A stretch of 64,000 nucleotides of DNA from Thermomonas sp. S9 (GTDB lineage: Bacteria > Pseudomonadota > Gammaproteobacteria > Xanthomonadales > Xanthomonadaceae), in the NCBI RefSeq assembly GCF_024704365.1, contig NZ_JAJDFY010000001.1, positions 1,841,001 to 1,905,000 of the forward strand, given 5' to 3'. The translations under genes and the position numbers were made by a program. Below the pieces are notes generated by a model. That model saw nothing but the letters and a program-made list of their open reading frames with translations, was not told the origin of the DNA and did no database searches. Shown here piece by piece: positions 31,868 through 44,687 of this stretch. Within the stretch, counting starts at the first letter, position 1, and the number at the start of each line of letters is the position of its first letter.

Positions 31868-34100
31868 GCGCGCGCCACCTCCAGGGTGGCCGCGGCCAGC
31901 AGCGGCGCAGTGGCGCCGTGGCCAGTCTCCAGCCACACGCAGCCCGGGGCCACGCGCGCATCCAGCAGCACCTGCAAGGTGGCGGTGCCGGTGGCAGTGG
32001 AGAACTTCGCCATCGCACCTTGCGCCAGACCGAGCGCGGCGGCATCCGCCGGGTTCAGGCTGGCGTGCGGGCCGGCATTGAGCGGATGCGCCTGCAGCGC
32101 ATGGCTGCGGCGGACCACCGCATCCACCCGATAGATCGCCTGCGAGGCGGCCACCTGCAGGCCGCTGCCGGCGGCCGGCGCGGCGCTGCCCGCGGCAACC
32201 TGCACGGCCACCGGGGCCAGCCCGGCGCGCAGACCGTCGAGGTCGGTGAACTCGAAGCCCGGCAGCGCCAACGCGCCGCCGAGCGCGCGCAGCACGCGCC
32301 AGCCTGGGCGGGCCTGGCCCGGCAGCTTCGCCGCGGCCACCGCCTGCTGGTCGCGGCCATCGAGGTTGGTCAGGGTGGCGTCGATTTCCGGCAGCGCGCC
32401 GACCGGCAGGATCACGTCGGCCACCGCGCGGGTCGAGGTGCAGGCGAACTGGCTGAACGCCACCACCCGCGCGCCGCCCAGCGCCTTCAGCGCGGCCTGC
32501 TGATCGGCAAAATCCAGGCCCGGCTCGATCCCGTACAGCACGTAGGCCTTGCGCGGCTGGCGCAGCATCGCCTGCGCGTCCAGCCCGGCCGGCAGCACGC
32601 CGTGGCGGGCCAGACCGAGGGCATTGGCGCCCTGCGGGATGCGGCACAGCTTCGCGTTCCTGGCCGCGGCGAACGCGGCGGCCGCCTGGCGGATCGCGGC
32701 GGCATGCGGGCCGTTCTCGGCCACGCCGCCCACGATCACCGCAATCCGCACGGCATCGCCCAGATCCACGCCGGCCAAGGCCGCGGCCAGCTGCGCCGGC
32801 GGCACGATGTGCTTGGACGCGATGCCGAAGGTGAAGTCGAAGTCCACCGGATTGACCACGTGGACCTTTGCCCCGCGCTTGGCCGCCTTGCGCACGCGCT
32901 GGTGCAGCAGCGGCACTTCATGCCGCAGGTTGGAGCCGACGATGACGATGGCATCGGCCTGCTCGATCTCGGCCACCGGCATGGCAAACGGCTCGGCCGT
33001 GGCGCCATCGGAGAGGTCAAGCTGGCCGATGCGGTGGTCGAGGTGGCGGCTGCCGAGACCGCCGGCCAGGCGCGCGCCAGCAGCGTGCCCTCCTCGTTCG
33101 AGGTCGCCGGGTGCGCCAGCACGCCGAGGGCGTCGCCGGCGGACTCGCGCAGGATCCTCACGGCCATGTCCAGCGCCTCGTCCCACGAGGCCTCGCGGAA
33201 GCCGTCGCCGTCGCGGATCAGCGGGACCGTGGCGCGGTCGTCGGCGGTCAGCCCCTCGTGCGCGTAGCGGTCGCGGTCGGACAGCCAGCACTCGTTCACC
33301 GCCTCGTTGTCGCGCGGCACGCTGCGCAGCAGCTCGCCGCGGCGCACGTGGTGGAACAGGTTGCTGCCCAGGGCGTCGTGATAGCCGAGCGAAGGCCGCG
33401 CGATCAGCTCCCACGGGCGCGCCTTGAAGCGGTACACCTTGTTGGTGAGCGCGCCGACCGGGCACACGTCAATCACGTTGCCCGACAGCTCGGTCATCAG
33501 CGGCTGGCCGTCGTAGGTGCCGATCTGCAGGTTCTCGCCGCGCTGCATGCCGCCCAGCTCGTAGGTACCGGCGATCTCCGCGGTGAAGCGCACGCAGCGC
33601 GTGCACTGGATGCAGCGGGTCATCTCGGTGGCGACCAGCGGACCCAGGTCCTCGTCCGGCACCACCCGCTTGCGCTCGACGAAACGGCTGACCGAGCGGC
33701 CGTAGCCCAGCGACAGGTCCTGCAGCTCGCATTCGCCACCCTGGTCGCAGATCGGGCAGTCCAGCGGGTGGTTGATCAGCAGGAACTCCATCACGTTGCG
33801 CTGGGCCTTCAGCGCCTTGTCGTTGCGGGTGAACACCTTCATCCCGTCCATCACCGGGGTGGCGCAGGCCGGTGACGGCTTGGGCGCAGGGCGCCCGCCG
33901 ATTTCGGTGTCCACCAGGCACATGCGGCAGTTGGCCGCGATCGGCAGCTTCTCGTGGTAGCAGAAGCGCGGGATCGGGATGCCCGCCTTGTCGGCGGCCT
34001 GGATGATCATCGACCCCTTCGGCACCGCCATTTCGACACCATCGATGCTGATGGTGACGTGGTCGGGCGGCAGGTTCGGATTGACGGGTTGTGCGCTCAC
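31864..34100 (-). CDS. nuoG: NADH-quinone oxidoreductase subunit G (frameshifted)
   Basis: Large iron-sulfur subunit of the peripheral arm. The N-terminal part has the [2Fe-2S] ligands ([16 protein letters not shown], then ACATPV), the His-ligand cluster region [14 protein letters not shown] and [4Fe-4S] ligands in [11 protein letters not shown] and [11 protein letters not shown]; a molybdopterin-oxidoreductase-like domain follows. At about 33066-33071 the frame breaks after EEGTLLARA; adding one base gives [15 protein letters not shown] and restores the chain to the stop at 31864, about 744 residues. As complex I would otherwise be lost while 11 other nuo genes are intact, I treat this as a sequence error. 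GTG start overlapping the nuoF stop. Confidence 0.9.
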
Positions 34101-35464
34101 GCCACCACCTTCTCAGCCGTGGCCAGCGTGCCGGCGCGTTCGTCGTCGACGTAGAAGCGCTTGTGCACGATGGCGTATTCGAATTCATGCCAGAAATGGC
34201 GCAGGAAACCCTGCACCGGCCACGCCGCGGCTTCGCCGAAGGCGCAGATGGTGTGGCCCTCGATCTGCCCGGCGGCCGCGCGCAGCATGACCAGATCGTC
34301 CATCGTCGCCTCGAAGTTCACGATCCGCGTCAGCATCCGGTACATCCAGCCGGTGCCCTCACGGCACGGGGTGCACTGGCCGCAGCTCTCGGCCTTGTAG
34401 AAGCGGGCGATGCGCTGGCAGGCGCGCACCATGCAGGTGGTGTCGTCCATCACCACGACCGCGCCCGAGCCGAGGCCGGAGCCGGCTTTCTGGATGCTGT
34501 CGTAATCCATGGTCAGGCCCATCATCACCTCGCCGGGCAGCACCGGCATCGACGAGCCGCCCGGGATCACCGCCTTCAGCGTGCGGCCCGGGCGCATGCC
34601 GCCGGCCATGGCCAGCAGTTCCGCGAACGGGGTGCCGAGGCGGATCTCGAAGTTGCCGGGGTTGGCCACGTGGCCGGACACCGAGAAGATCTTGCAGCCG
34701 CCGTTGTTCGGCTTGCCCAGGCCCATGAACCACTCCGGCCCGTTGCGGATGATCGTCGGCACCGAGGCGTAGGTTTCGGTGTTGTTGATGGTGGTCGGCT
34801 TGCCGTACAGGCCGAAGTTGGCCGGGAACGGCGGCTTGTAGCGCGGCTGGCCTTTCTTGCCCTCCAGCGATTCCATCAGCGCGGTTTCCTCGCCGCAGAT
34901 GTAGGCGCCGGCACCAAGCGCGTTATAGATGTCGATGTCGACGCCGCTGCCGAGGATGTTTTTCCCCAGCCAGCCGTGCCTGTAGGCCTCGGCCAGCGCC
35001 TCCTCGATATGCTCGAACGGCTCGTGGTGGAACTCGCCGCGCAGGTAGTTGTAGGCCACGGTGCTGCCGGTGGCATAGCAGGCGATCGCCATGCCCTCGA
35101 TCACCGCGTGCGGGTTGTAGCGCAGGATGTCGCGGTCCTTGCAGGTGCCCGGCTCGGATTCGTCCGAGTTGCACAGGATGTATTTCTGGCCCGGCCCCTT
35201 GGGCATGAAGCTCCACTTCAGGCCGGTCGGGAACCCCGCGCCGCCGCGGCCGCGCAGGCCGGAGGCCTTGACCATTTCGATGATGTCGGCCGGCGGGATC
35301 TTCTCGGTCAGCACCTTGCGCAGCGCCTGGTAGCCGCCGGTCTTGAGGTAGTTCTCGTACGACCAGGGCTTGTCGAAGTGCAGCGTGGTGTACACCGCCT
35401 GGTATTCCTTCGGCGCGGGGCCGACGGGACCATAGCCTTCCGAATAGTGCGAATGTCCGCCCAT
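34097..35464 (-). CDS. nuoF: NADH-quinone oxidoreductase subunit F
   Basis: NADH-oxidising subunit with FMN and a [4Fe-4S] cluster. 455 residues. Motifs: [16 protein letters not shown] (nucleotide binding), [34 protein letters not shown], and cluster ligands in [15 protein letters not shown] with the later [10 protein letters not shown]. The ATG at 35464 overlaps the nuoE stop (TAATG). The frame is open further upstream only as a shadow of nuoE. Intact. Confidence 0.97.
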   Translation of the reverse strand: MGGHSHYSEGYGPVGPAPKEYQAVYTTLHFDKPWSYENYLKTGGYQALRKVLTEKIPPADIIEMVKASGLRGRGGAGFPTGLKWSFMPKGPGQKYILCNSDESEPGTCKDRDILRYNPHAVIEGMAIACYATGSTVAYNYLRGEFHHEPFEHIEEALAEAYRHGWLGKNILGSGVDIDIYNALGAGAYICGEETALMESLEGKKGQPRYKPPFPANFGLYGKPTTINNTETYASVPTIIRNGPEWFMGLGKPNNGGCKIFSVSGHVANPGNFEIRLGTPFAELLAMAGGMRPGRTLKAVIPGGSSMPVLPGEVMMGLTMDYDSIQKAGSGLGSGAVVVMDDTTCMVRACQRIARFYKAESCGQCTPCREGTGWMYRMLTRIVNFEATMDDLVMLRAAAGQIEGHTICAFGEAAAWPVQGFLRHFWHEFEYAIVHKRFYVDDERAGTLATAEKVVA

Positions 35465-35991
35465 TACTTCAGCCCGTCCAGCAGCTCGTCCACCTTCTCG
35501 ACGGTGAGCTTCTCGTGGTAATGCCCGTTGATCACGACCACCGGCGCGCCGCAGCAGGCGGCCACGCACTCTTCCTCGCGCTTGAGGTAGATGCGGCCAT
35601 CGGCGGTGGATTCGCCGAGCTGGCAGCCGAGCTTCTTCTCCGCATGCGCCACCAGGCCTTCGGCGCCGTTGAGCCAGCAGCTGATGTTGGTGCAGAAGGC
35701 CACGTTGTTGCGGCCGACCTTCTTCGTCTCGAACATCGAATAGAAGGTCGCCACCTCGTAGGCCCACACCGGCGGCAGGTCCAGGTACTTGGCCACCGCC
35801 GCCATCAGCTCGTCGGTCAGCCAACCGCCGTTCTGCTCCTGTGCCGCGTGCAGGCCCTGCAGCAGCGCCGAGCGCTTGCGGTCCGGCGGGAACTTGGCCA
35901 GCCAGTGGTCGATATGCGCCCGCGTCGCGTCCGACAGCACAACCATCGGATCGACGTGGCGGCAGGCCTCGAAATTGCCCGTCGCTCTCAT
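35464..35991 (-). CDS. nuoE: NADH-quinone oxidoreductase subunit E
   Basis: Thioredoxin-like [2Fe-2S] subunit (cluster N1a) of complex I. 175 residues; the four ligands are in [10 protein letters not shown] and the later [12 protein letters not shown]. Other family marks are [10 protein letters not shown] and EVATFYSMF. It overlaps nuoD by 4 bases and nuoF by one base. Intact. Confidence 0.96.
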   Translation of the reverse strand: MRATGNFEACRHVDPMVVLSDATRAHIDHWLAKFPPDRKRSALLQGLHAAQEQNGGWLTDELMAAVAKYLDLPPVWAYEVATFYSMFETKKVGRNNVAFCTNISCWLNGAEGLVAHAEKKLGCQLGESTADGRIYLKREEECVAACCGAPVVVINGHYHEKLTVEKVDELLDGLK

Positions 35992-37298
35992 CGGTCAACC
36001 TCACCAAACACAATGTCGTAGGTGCCGATCATGGCCACCACGTCGGCCAGCATGTGGCCCTTCACGATCTCGTCCATCGAGGACAGGTGGGCGAAGCCCG
36101 GCGCGCGCAGGTGCACGCGGAACGGCTTGTTGGCGCCGTCGCTGACCAGGTAGCAGCCGAACTCGCCCTTCGGCGCTTCCACCGCGGCGTAGGTCTCGCC
36201 GGCAGGCACGCAATAGCCCTCGGTGAACAGCTTGAAGTGGTGGATCAGCGCTTCCATGCTCTGCTTCATGTCATCGCGCGACGGCGGCGCCACCTTGTAG
36301 TTGTCCAGCATCACCGGGCCCGGGTTGGCCTTCAGCCACTTCACGCACTGGGCGATGATGCGGTTGGCCTGACGCATCTCCGCAATGCGCACCAGATAGC
36401 GGTCGTAGCAGTCGCCGTTGACGCCCACCGGGATGTCGAAATCGACCTCGGCGTACTTGGCGTAGGGCTGTTTCTTGCGCAGGTCCCAGGCGATCCCGGA
36501 ACCGCGCAGCATCGGGCCGCTCATGCCCCAGGCCTTGGCCTGCTCGGGCGTCACCACGCCGATCCCGACGGTGCGCTGCTTCCAGATGCGGTTGTCGGTC
36601 AGCAGGGTCTCGTACTCATCGATCCGCTTGGGGAAGTCCTGGGTGAAATGCTCCAGGTAGTCCAGCAGCGAGCCTTCGCGCCACGCGTTGAAGCGCTTGA
36701 GCTTGGCGCCCTTGCGCCAGGGCGACTCCCTGTACTGCGGCATCCGGTCCGGCAGGTCGCGGTACACGCCGCCGGGACGGTAATAGGCCGCGTGCATGCG
36801 CGCGCCGCTGACCGCCTCGTAGCAGTCCATCAGTTCCTCGCGCTCGCGGAAGGCGTACAGGAACACCGCCATCGCGCCGAGGTCGAGCGCGTTCGAGCCC
36901 ACCCACATCAGGTGGTTCAGGATGCGGGTGATCTCGTCGAACATGGTGCGGATCCACTGCGCCCGCTCCGGCGCCTCGATCCCCAGCAGCGTCTCGATCG
37001 CGCGCACGTAGGCGTGCTCGTTGCACATCATCGAGACATAGTCGAGCCGGTCCATGTAGCCGATCGACTGGTTGAACGGCTTGCTCTCGGCGAGCTTTTC
37101 GGTAGCGCGGTGGAGCAGGCCGATGTGCGGGTCGGCGCGGCGCACCACCTCGCCATCCATCTCCAGGATCAGGCGCAGCACGCCGTGTGCGGCCGGGTGC
37201 TGCGGGCCGAAGTTCAGGGTGTAGTTGCGGATCTCCTGCTGCGCCTCCGCCAGGCTGCTGGCGAAGGTGTCGCTGCCGGGGTTCGAATGCAGGTTCAT
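35988..37298 (-). CDS. nuoD: NADH-quinone oxidoreductase subunit D
   Basis: 49-kDa-type subunit lining the quinone site with NuoB. 436 residues, normal when not fused to NuoC. Motifs: [14 protein letters not shown] with the quinone-site His, [25 protein letters not shown] and the C-terminal [31 protein letters not shown] end (shown in parts). The ATG at 37298 overlaps the nuoC stop. Intact. Confidence 0.97.
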   Translation of the reverse strand: MNLHSNPGSDTFASSLAEAQQEIRNYTLNFGPQHPAAHGVLRLILEMDGEVVRRADPHIGLLHRATEKLAESKPFNQSIGYMDRLDYVSMMCNEHAYVRAIETLLGIEAPERAQWIRTMFDEITRILNHLMWVGSNALDLGAMAVFLYAFREREELMDCYEAVSGARMHAAYYRPGGVYRDLPDRMPQYRESPWRKGAKLKRFNAWREGSLLDYLEHFTQDFPKRIDEYETLLTDNRIWKQRTVGIGVVTPEQAKAWGMSGPMLRGSGIAWDLRKKQPYAKYAEVDFDIPVGVNGDCYDRYLVRIAEMRQANRIIAQCVKWLKANPGPVMLDNYKVAPPSRDDMKQSMEALIHHFKLFTEGYCVPAGETYAAVEAPKGEFGCYLVSDGANKPFRVHLRAPGFAHLSSMDEIVKGHMLADVVAMIGTYDIVFGEVDR

Positions 37299-38050
37299 CG
37301 GCGCGCCTCCCGGCTCAGGATGCGGCCCTCGCGTTCGCCCTCGGCGGTGGCCAGACCAGCGTCGTCGCGGATCACGCGGGCCACGCCCACGCGCGGCTCC
37401 ACGCTGGTGACGGGTTCATACACCACGCGCTGCTTCTCCTCGTCGTAGCGCACTTCCACGTTGCCGACCAGCGGGAAGTCCTTGCGGAACGGATGCCCCA
37501 CGAAGCCGTAGTCGGTGAGGATCCGGCGCAGGTCCGGATGCCCCTCGAAGATGATCCCGAACAGGTCGAACGCCTCGCGCTCGAACCAGTTGGCGCCCGA
37601 CCACACCGGCGTGACGGAGGCCACCACGGGCAGACCATCGTCGGGCGCGAAACACCGCACCCGCAGGCGCCGGTTGCGCGCGATCGACAGCAGATGCAGG
37701 ACCACGGCGAAACGGCGCGGGCCGACCGCGTCCGGGGCCTCGGCCAGCGGCTGCGCGACCTGGTGCGAGGGGCGCTCGCCCCAGGCGAAGCGGCCGGGGC
37801 CCTGCCCCTCCACGCCGCGGCTGAAGCCCTCGGAGGACACGTCGGTGTCCCACTCGTCGCTGCCGTAGCCGAGGTAATCGACCCCGCACAGGTCGATGAA
37901 GGTGTCGAAGCCGAACGCATCGCGCAGCGCGGTGCAGGCACCCAGCCAGTCGGCGGCCGGGACTTCCAGCGTCACCTCGCCGCGCGGCTGCGCGACCTGC
38001 ACGGCGGCCTCGCCGAAGCGGGCGGCCAGTTCCTGGGCCAGGGCGATCAT
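37295..38050 (-). CDS. nuoC: NADH-quinone oxidoreductase subunit C
   Basis: 30-kDa-type subunit of the peripheral arm, 251 residues. The conserved C-terminal region [19 protein letters not shown] and the following [14 protein letters not shown] are complete. NuoC is separate from NuoD here, unlike the fused NuoCD of enterobacteria. The ATG at 38050 overlaps the nuoB stop by 4 bases. Intact. Confidence 0.96.
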   Translation of the reverse strand: MIALAQELAARFGEAAVQVAQPRGEVTLEVPAADWLGACTALRDAFGFDTFIDLCGVDYLGYGSDEWDTDVSSEGFSRGVEGQGPGRFAWGERPSHQVAQPLAEAPDAVGPRRFAVVLHLLSIARNRRLRVRCFAPDDGLPVVASVTPVWSGANWFEREAFDLFGIIFEGHPDLRRILTDYGFVGHPFRKDFPLVGNVEVRYDEEKQRVVYEPVTSVEPRVGVARVIRDDAGLATAEGEREGRILSREARR

Positions 38051-38637
38051 GCGCGCGCGCCCTCGGGCCTGGGCGTCCGCGAGAACGGGTTCTGTTCCAT
38101 GCGGCGGATCTTCTTCTGCAGTTGCAGGATGCCGTACACCAGCGCCTCGGCGGTCGGCGGGCAACCGGGGACGTACACGTCCACCGGCACCACGCGGTCG
38201 CAGCCGCGCACGACGGAATACGAGTAGTGGTAGTAGCCGCCGCCGTTGGCGCAGCTGCCCATCGAGATGACCCACTTCGGGTCGGGCATCTGGTCGTAGA
38301 CCTTGCGCAGCGCCGGGGCCATCTTGTTGACCAGGGTGCCGGCCACGATCATCACGTCGGACTGGCGCGGCGACGGGCGGAACACCACGCCGTAGCGGTC
38401 GAGGTCCAGGCGCGCCGCGCCGGCGTGCATCATCTCCACCGCGCAGCAGGCCAGGCCGAAGGTCATCGGCCACATCGAGCCGGTGCGCGCCCAGTTCCAC
38501 AGCGCGTCCATGCTGGTGGTGACGAAGCCGTTCTGCAGCAGCGGATTGTCGCCTTCGGGCCGCAGGATGTCGTCCAGCCGCCCTTCCGGCAGCGGGTTGC
38601 TGGCAGCTTCCAGTACTGATCGGACGATATTGCTCAT
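38047..38637 (-). CDS. nuoB: NADH-quinone oxidoreductase subunit B
   Basis: Holds cluster N2, the terminal [4Fe-4S] centre that reduces ubiquinone. 196 residues; ligands in [12 protein letters not shown] with the adjacent Cys pair, [10 protein letters not shown] and [14 protein letters not shown]. The start ATG at 38637 overlaps the nuoA stop (ATGA). Intact. Confidence 0.97.
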   Translation of the reverse strand: MSNIVRSVLEAASNPLPEGRLDDILRPEGDNPLLQNGFVTTSMDALWNWARTGSMWPMTFGLACCAVEMMHAGAARLDLDRYGVVFRPSPRQSDVMIVAGTLVNKMAPALRKVYDQMPDPKWVISMGSCANGGGYYHYSYSVVRGCDRVVPVDVYVPGCPPTAEALVYGILQLQKKIRRMEQNPFSRTPRPEGARA

Positions 38638-38990
38638 TCCCACTCCAGCGCGCCGCGCTTCCACACGTACACGAAGCCGATCACCAGCAGCGTGAGGAAC
38701 ACGCCCATCTCGATCAGGCCGAACACCCCCAGCTCGCGGAACACCACGGCCCAGGGGGAAGACGAAGGCGATTTCCAGGTCGAACACGATGAACAGGATC
38801 GCGACCAGGTAGTAGCGCACGTCGAACGGCATGCGCGCATTCTCGAAGGCGCCAAAGCCGCACTCGTAGGGCGACAGCTTTTCCCCGAGGGCCGCTTGGG
38901 GCCGAGCACGTTGCCGACGATGATCAGGGCGATGCCGATCCCGGTGGCGACGATCAAAAACAGCAGGGTGGGCAGGTATTCGGCCAGCAC
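38634..38990 (-). CDS. nuoA: NADH-quinone oxidoreductase subunit A (two compensating frameshifts)
   Basis: Three-helix membrane subunit, first gene of the operon. The open frame is 118 residues, but its middle third (after LGPKR) does not look like NuoA. In the neighbouring frame the same DNA reads [20 protein letters not shown] and then [18 protein letters not shown], the exact NuoA middle with its conserved Glu and Cys. One base is missing at 38894-38895 and one is extra in the five-G run 38754-38758; the two cancel, so the ends are in frame. Repaired length is unchanged. GTG start with AGAGGCGAGC upstream. Confidence 0.9.
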   Translation of the reverse strand: MLAEYLPTLLFLIVATGIGIALIIVGNVLGPKRPSGKSCRPTSAALAPSRMRACRSTCATTWSRSCSSCSTWKSPSSSPWAVVFRELGVFGLIEMGVFLTLLVIGFVYVWKRGALEWE

Positions 38991-39312
38991 GCTCGCCTCT
39001 TCTGGTTGTTCGTGGGCTTGCCGGCCGCATCGGCCGCTCGCTAACAGCCGCGCATTCTAACCGGCCACGCGCGGCCGCGGCCAGACCTGACGCGCGCGAT
39101 CCGGGCGTTTTGCGCACGCAATCCGCGCTTCGCGCGCACTTGCCGAGAACCGTTCTCAACACGTCGATCGAAATACCCGGATCGAACCCCTGCACGGGCG
39201 GCCGTTTCCTGTGTCGCTTCCCCGCCTTCCGCATCGCGCGCCGCACCCGCCGCGGCTGCGCGGCGTAGACTGTGCGATCCATTTACTCCCGGCGATCCCG
39301 CCCAGAGGCACC
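38991..39312. other. Divergent promoter region between nuoA and the helicase gene
   Basis: Gene-free 322 bases. On the minus strand TAGAAT (39054-39059) is a plausible -10 box for nuoA, 64 bases before its start; I see no clear -35 match. I find no tRNA gene and no secG or tpiA here, although those often precede nuoA in related genomes. Confidence 0.5.
39054..39059 (-). promoter_or_regulatory. Putative -10 element of the nuo operon
   Basis: TAGAAT followed by GCG on the minus strand. The same TAGAATGCG string precedes trhO (43369-43374) and a CAGAATGCG variant precedes the M1 aminopeptidase gene (46543-46548). Confidence 0.4.
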
Positions 39313-41099
<1,787 letters not shown>

Positions 41100-41215
41100 C
41101 CCACGCGGCACGCGCCTCCGCCGCGATTCCCGCGCAGGCCGCCATCGCGCTGGTCTGCGCGGGCGCGCGCTGCGGCGACAATGATGTCCCCGCCCTTGCC
41201 GTGGCCCCACACGGG

Positions 41216-42417
41216 ATGACCGCCCCGCCCTCCACGTCCAGCGATGCCCTGGTCATCGGCGCCGGTGCCGCCGGCCTGATGTGCGCGCTGACCGCCGGCC
41301 AGCGCGGCCTGCGCGTGCGGGTGCTCGACCATGCCAACAAGATCGGCAAGAAGATCCTGATGTCCGGCGGCGGGCGCTGCAATTTCACCAACACCGGCAC
41401 CACGCCCGCGAACTACCTCTCGGCCAACCCGCACTTCTGCAAGTCGGCGCTGGCGCGCTACACGCCCTGGCATTTCATCGAGCGGGTGGAGCGGCACGGC
41501 ATCGCCTACCACGAGAAGGAACTCGGCCAGCTGTTCTGCGACGAGTCCTCCAGGCAGATCGTGGCCATGCTGCTGGCCGAATGCGCGGCCGCCGGGGTGG
41601 AGATCCGCACCCACTGCGCGATCGAACGGGTGGAGCACACCGACGCCGGCCGCTTCCGCCTGCACACCGCGCAGGGCCGCTTCGAGGCGCCGGCGCTGGT
41701 GGTGGCCAGCGGCGGGCTGTCGATCCCCAGCATGGGCGCCAGCGGCTTCGGCTACGAACTGGCCCGGCAGTTCGGCCACGCGGTGCTGCCCACGCGCGCC
41801 GGGCTGGTGCCGCTGACGCTGAGCGGCAAGCACGCCGAGCGCCTGCACGACCTCGCCGGGGTGGCGCTGCCGGTGGAGGCGCGCTGCAACGGCATGGCCT
41901 TCCGCGACTTCCTGCTGGTGACCCACCGCGGCATCAGCGGCCCGGCGATCCTGCAGATCTCCAACTACTGGCAACCCGGCGACGACCTGCGGCTGGACCT
42001 GCTGCCCGGGCAGGACGCGGATGCGCTGCTGCGCGCGTGGCAGCAGTCGCGGCGCAACGCCGACCTGAAGACGCTGTTGGCCGAGGTGCTGCCCAAACGC
42101 TTCGCGCAGCGCCTGTGCGAGCACTGGCTCGCCAGCAAACCGCTGCGCCAGTACACCCCGCGCGAACGGGGCGGCATCGCCGCCCTGCTGCGCGACTGGC
42201 CGCTGGTGGCCAGCGGCACCGAGGGCTACCGCACCGCCGAGGTGACCCTGGGCGGGGTGGACACCAACGGCCTCTCGTCCAGCACGATGATGTCCCGGCA
42301 CGTGCCTGGGCTGTATTTCATCGGCGAAGTGGTGGATGTCACCGGCTGGCGGGCGGCTACAACTTCCAGTGGGCCTGGGCCAGCGGCCACGCCGCCGGCG
42401 ACGCGCTGGGCGGCTGA
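41216..42417 (+). CDS. HI0933/YhiN-family flavoprotein (frameshifted near 3' end)
   Basis: FAD-dependent oxidoreductase of the HI0933/YhiN family, whose function is not settled. FAD-binding [14 protein letters not shown] at the N-terminus, then [34 protein letters not shown] and [14 protein letters not shown]. Near 42350-42353 one base is missing; restoring it gives DVTGW[14 protein letters not shown], the conserved C-terminal FAD-contact segment, and a stop at 42415-42417, for about 399 residues. It follows the helicase by 116 bases on the same strand. Confidence 0.88.
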
Positions 42418-42426
42418 GCCGGCGCG

Positions 42427-42582
42427 TCAGAACGGCTGCAGCGGCAGGCCCAGGTAGGGATGCACCAGCCACCACACCGCGAACACCGCCAGCGCCCACA
42501 GCAGCAGCTTGAACAGCACGCCGGCGACCTTCAACGCCAGCCACACGCCCAGCACCAGCAGGACCGCCCCGACCCAGGTCAT
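42427..42582 (-). CDS. Small hydrophobic membrane protein (51 aa)
   Basis: Reading from the ATG at 42582, whose ATGA overlaps the trhO stop, gives 51 residues: [20 protein letters not shown], then a helix-forming stretch rich in Leu, Val and Trp and an end [11 protein letters not shown]. Almost the entire chain is hydrophobic, enough for one or two transmembrane segments. The overlap with trhO argues for translational coupling and for its being a real gene. I do not recognise a characterised family. Confidence 0.6.
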   Translation of the reverse strand: MTWVGAVLLVLGVWLALKVAGVLFKLLLWALAVFAVWWLVHPYLGLPLQPF

Positions 42583-43332
42583 GCGGCCTCCATGGCATCG
42601 GCCAGCGGTCGCAGCTGCGGATCCAGCGCGATGCGCTCGTCGAACACGAAGCAGCGGCCGCTGTAGCCGGCCCCGCCGACGCGCTCGAAATAGCCGAGGA
42701 TGCCATCATCCAGCTGCAGCACGTTGCCCATCCCGTCCGCGCGCATCCACAGCGCCGCCTTCTCGCAGCGGATGCCGCCGGTGCACACGCTGACCACGGT
42801 GGCATCGCGCAGCGCCTCGCGGTGCGGGGCCAGCGCCGCCGGCAGGTCGCTGAAACGGTCGATCGCCAGGGTCAGCGCACCCTCGAAGGTGCCGTGCGCG
42901 ATCTCCTGCCGGTTGCGGGTGTCCAGCACCACCAGGCGGCGCCCCGCATCGTCGTGTCCCTGCGCGATCCAGCGCGCCAGCGTCGGCGCATCCACCGCCG
43001 GCGCGCGCATGCCGGTCGCCAGCGGCGAGGCGGCCTCGCGGCGGAAGGTGATGATCTCGGCCTTGCGCTTGACCTTCAGCCGCGCGAACCGGCTGCGCCC
43101 GGCTCCAGCTCTCCTTGGCATGCAGGGCGGCAAAGCGCGGGTCGGCGCGCAGCCACGCCAGGAACTCGCGCAACGGTGCCTCCACGCCAGCGAGGAACAG
43201 GTTCAGGCCTTCCGGGGTGACCAACATCGTGCCGCGCAGCGCCGCGGCCTCGGCGCGCTCACGCAGGCGCGCGGCCAGCGCATCGGCATCGTCGATGGCC
43301 ACGAACAGGTAGGCGGCGATGTTGAGGATCAT
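42579..43332 (-). CDS. trhO: tRNA uridine(34) hydroxylase, rhodanese family (frameshifted)
   Basis: TrhO (YceA) hydroxylates U34 of certain tRNAs as a step to 5-methoxy- or carboxymethoxyuridine. The N-terminal domain starts MILNIAAYLFVAI and contains GTMLVTPEGLNLFLAG; the rhodanese domain has VVLDTRNRQEIAHGTFEGA and the catalytic loop VCTGGIRCEKAALWM. One extra base near 43089-43090 splits it; removing it joins SRAQP to FARLKVKRKAEII, a typical TrhO linker, for about 250 residues. It heads a two-gene unit with the small membrane protein and is divergent from the next flavoprotein gene. Confidence 0.92.
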
Positions 43333-43368
43333 GCGGGGTGGCCCGGTGCGCTCGGCGGCAAAGCGCGC

Positions 43369-43374
43369 ATTCTA
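43369..43374 (-). promoter_or_regulatory. Putative -10 element of trhO
   Basis: TAGAAT followed by GCG on the minus strand, 36 bases upstream of the trhO start. No clear -35 box; the same string lies upstream of nuoA. Confidence 0.4.
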
Positions 43375-43410
43375 GTCGCCCGCAGGCTGCCGACACGGCA
43401 TCCTGTGCGG

Positions 43411-44666
43411 ATGCGAACGTTCGATGGTTCCCCCGGCTGGCCGTGATCGGCGGCGGCCCCGCCGGCCTGATGGCGGCCGAAACCGCGCGCGCAGCCGGTG
43501 TCGAGGTGCACCTATTCGAGGCCAAGGGTTCGGTGGGGCGCAAGTTCCTGATCGCGGGCAAGGGCGGCCTGAACCTCACCCATTCCGAGCCGCGACCGGG
43601 TTTCGACGCCCGCTACCGCGAGCGTGCGGCGGAGGTCGCACGCTGGCTGGACGGCTTCGACGCCGCGGCCCTGCGCGCCTGGGCCGCCGGGCTGGGGGTG
43701 GAGACCTACGTCGGCAGTTCGGGCCGGGTGTTCCCACGCGACCACAAGGCGGCGCCGCTGCTGCGCAGCTGGGTACGCCGGCTGAAGGACGCGGGCGTGC
43801 AGATGCATGTGCGCCACCGGTGGCTGGGCTGGGAGGCGGACGGCGCGCTGCGCTTCTCCACGCCCGCGGGCGAACGCCGCGTGCAGGCGCAGGCGGTCGT
43901 GCTCGCCCTCGGCGGCGGCAGCTGGCCGCAGCTGGGCTCCGACGGTGGCTGGATCGACATCCTGCGCGCGCGCGGCGTCGCCATCGCGCCGCTGCGTCCG
44001 GCCAACTGCGGCTTCGACATCGGCTGGAGCCAACATCTGGCCACCCGCTTCGCCGGCGCGCCGCTGAAGCCGGTGGTCGCGCACTGGCACGATGCCGAAG
44101 GCCGCGCGCAGGCGCTGCAAGGCGAATGCGTGCTCACCGCGACCGGGATCGAGGGCAGCCTGGTGTATGCGATCGGCGCCGACCTGCGCGCTGCCATCGC
44201 CCGCGACGGTAGCGCGCTGCTGCGCCTGGACCTGGTGCCGGGCCGCGATCAGGCCCGCCTGGCGGCCGACCTGGGCAAACCGCGCAAGGGCCGCAGCCTG
44301 GGCGAACACCTGCGCCGCCAGTCCGGGCTGGACGCCGCCAAATGCGCGCTGCTGTTCGAAGTGCTGGACCCGCCGTCGGCGCAGGACGGGCCGCCGGACA
44401 TGGCGCGGATCGCGGCCTGCCTGAAACGGCTGCCGCTGCGCCTGCGCGCCCCGCGCCCGCTGGCCGAGGCGATCTCCAGCGCCGGCGGCGTGCGGCTGGA
44501 GGCGCTGGACGCGGGGCTGATGCTGCAGCCGCTGCCGGGCGTGTTCTGCGCCGGCGAGATGCTGGACTGGGAAGCCCCGACCGGCGGCTACCTGCTCACC
44601 GCCTGCTTCGCCAGTGGCCGCCTCGCCGGCGAGGGCGCGGCGCGCTACCTGCAGGCGCGCGCCTGA
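43411..44666 (+). CDS. TIGR03862-like flavoprotein (second HI0933-type protein)
   Basis: FAD oxidoreductase related to, but distinct from, the YhiN-type protein at 41216. Motifs: LAVIGGGPAGLMAAE, GRKFLIAGKGGLNLTHSE, LALGGGSWPQLGSDGGW, TATGIEGSLVYA and the C-terminal GVFCAGEMLDWEAPTGGYLLTACFASG (given in parts). The conserved part begins near 43433. The ATG at 43411 would be joined by adding one C to the run 43430-43434, giving MRTFDGSPRLAVIGGG; without that change the frame extends back to a GTG at 43338 that overlaps the trhO promoter. Function unknown. Confidence 0.82.
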
Positions 44667-44687
44667 GCCATCCCGGCACGGTCGCCT

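Noticed and set aside
31864-38990. Loss of complex I through pseudogenised nuoG and nuoA
   Set aside because: All other nuo genes are intact and each break is repaired by one base, as in many unrelated genes of this window.
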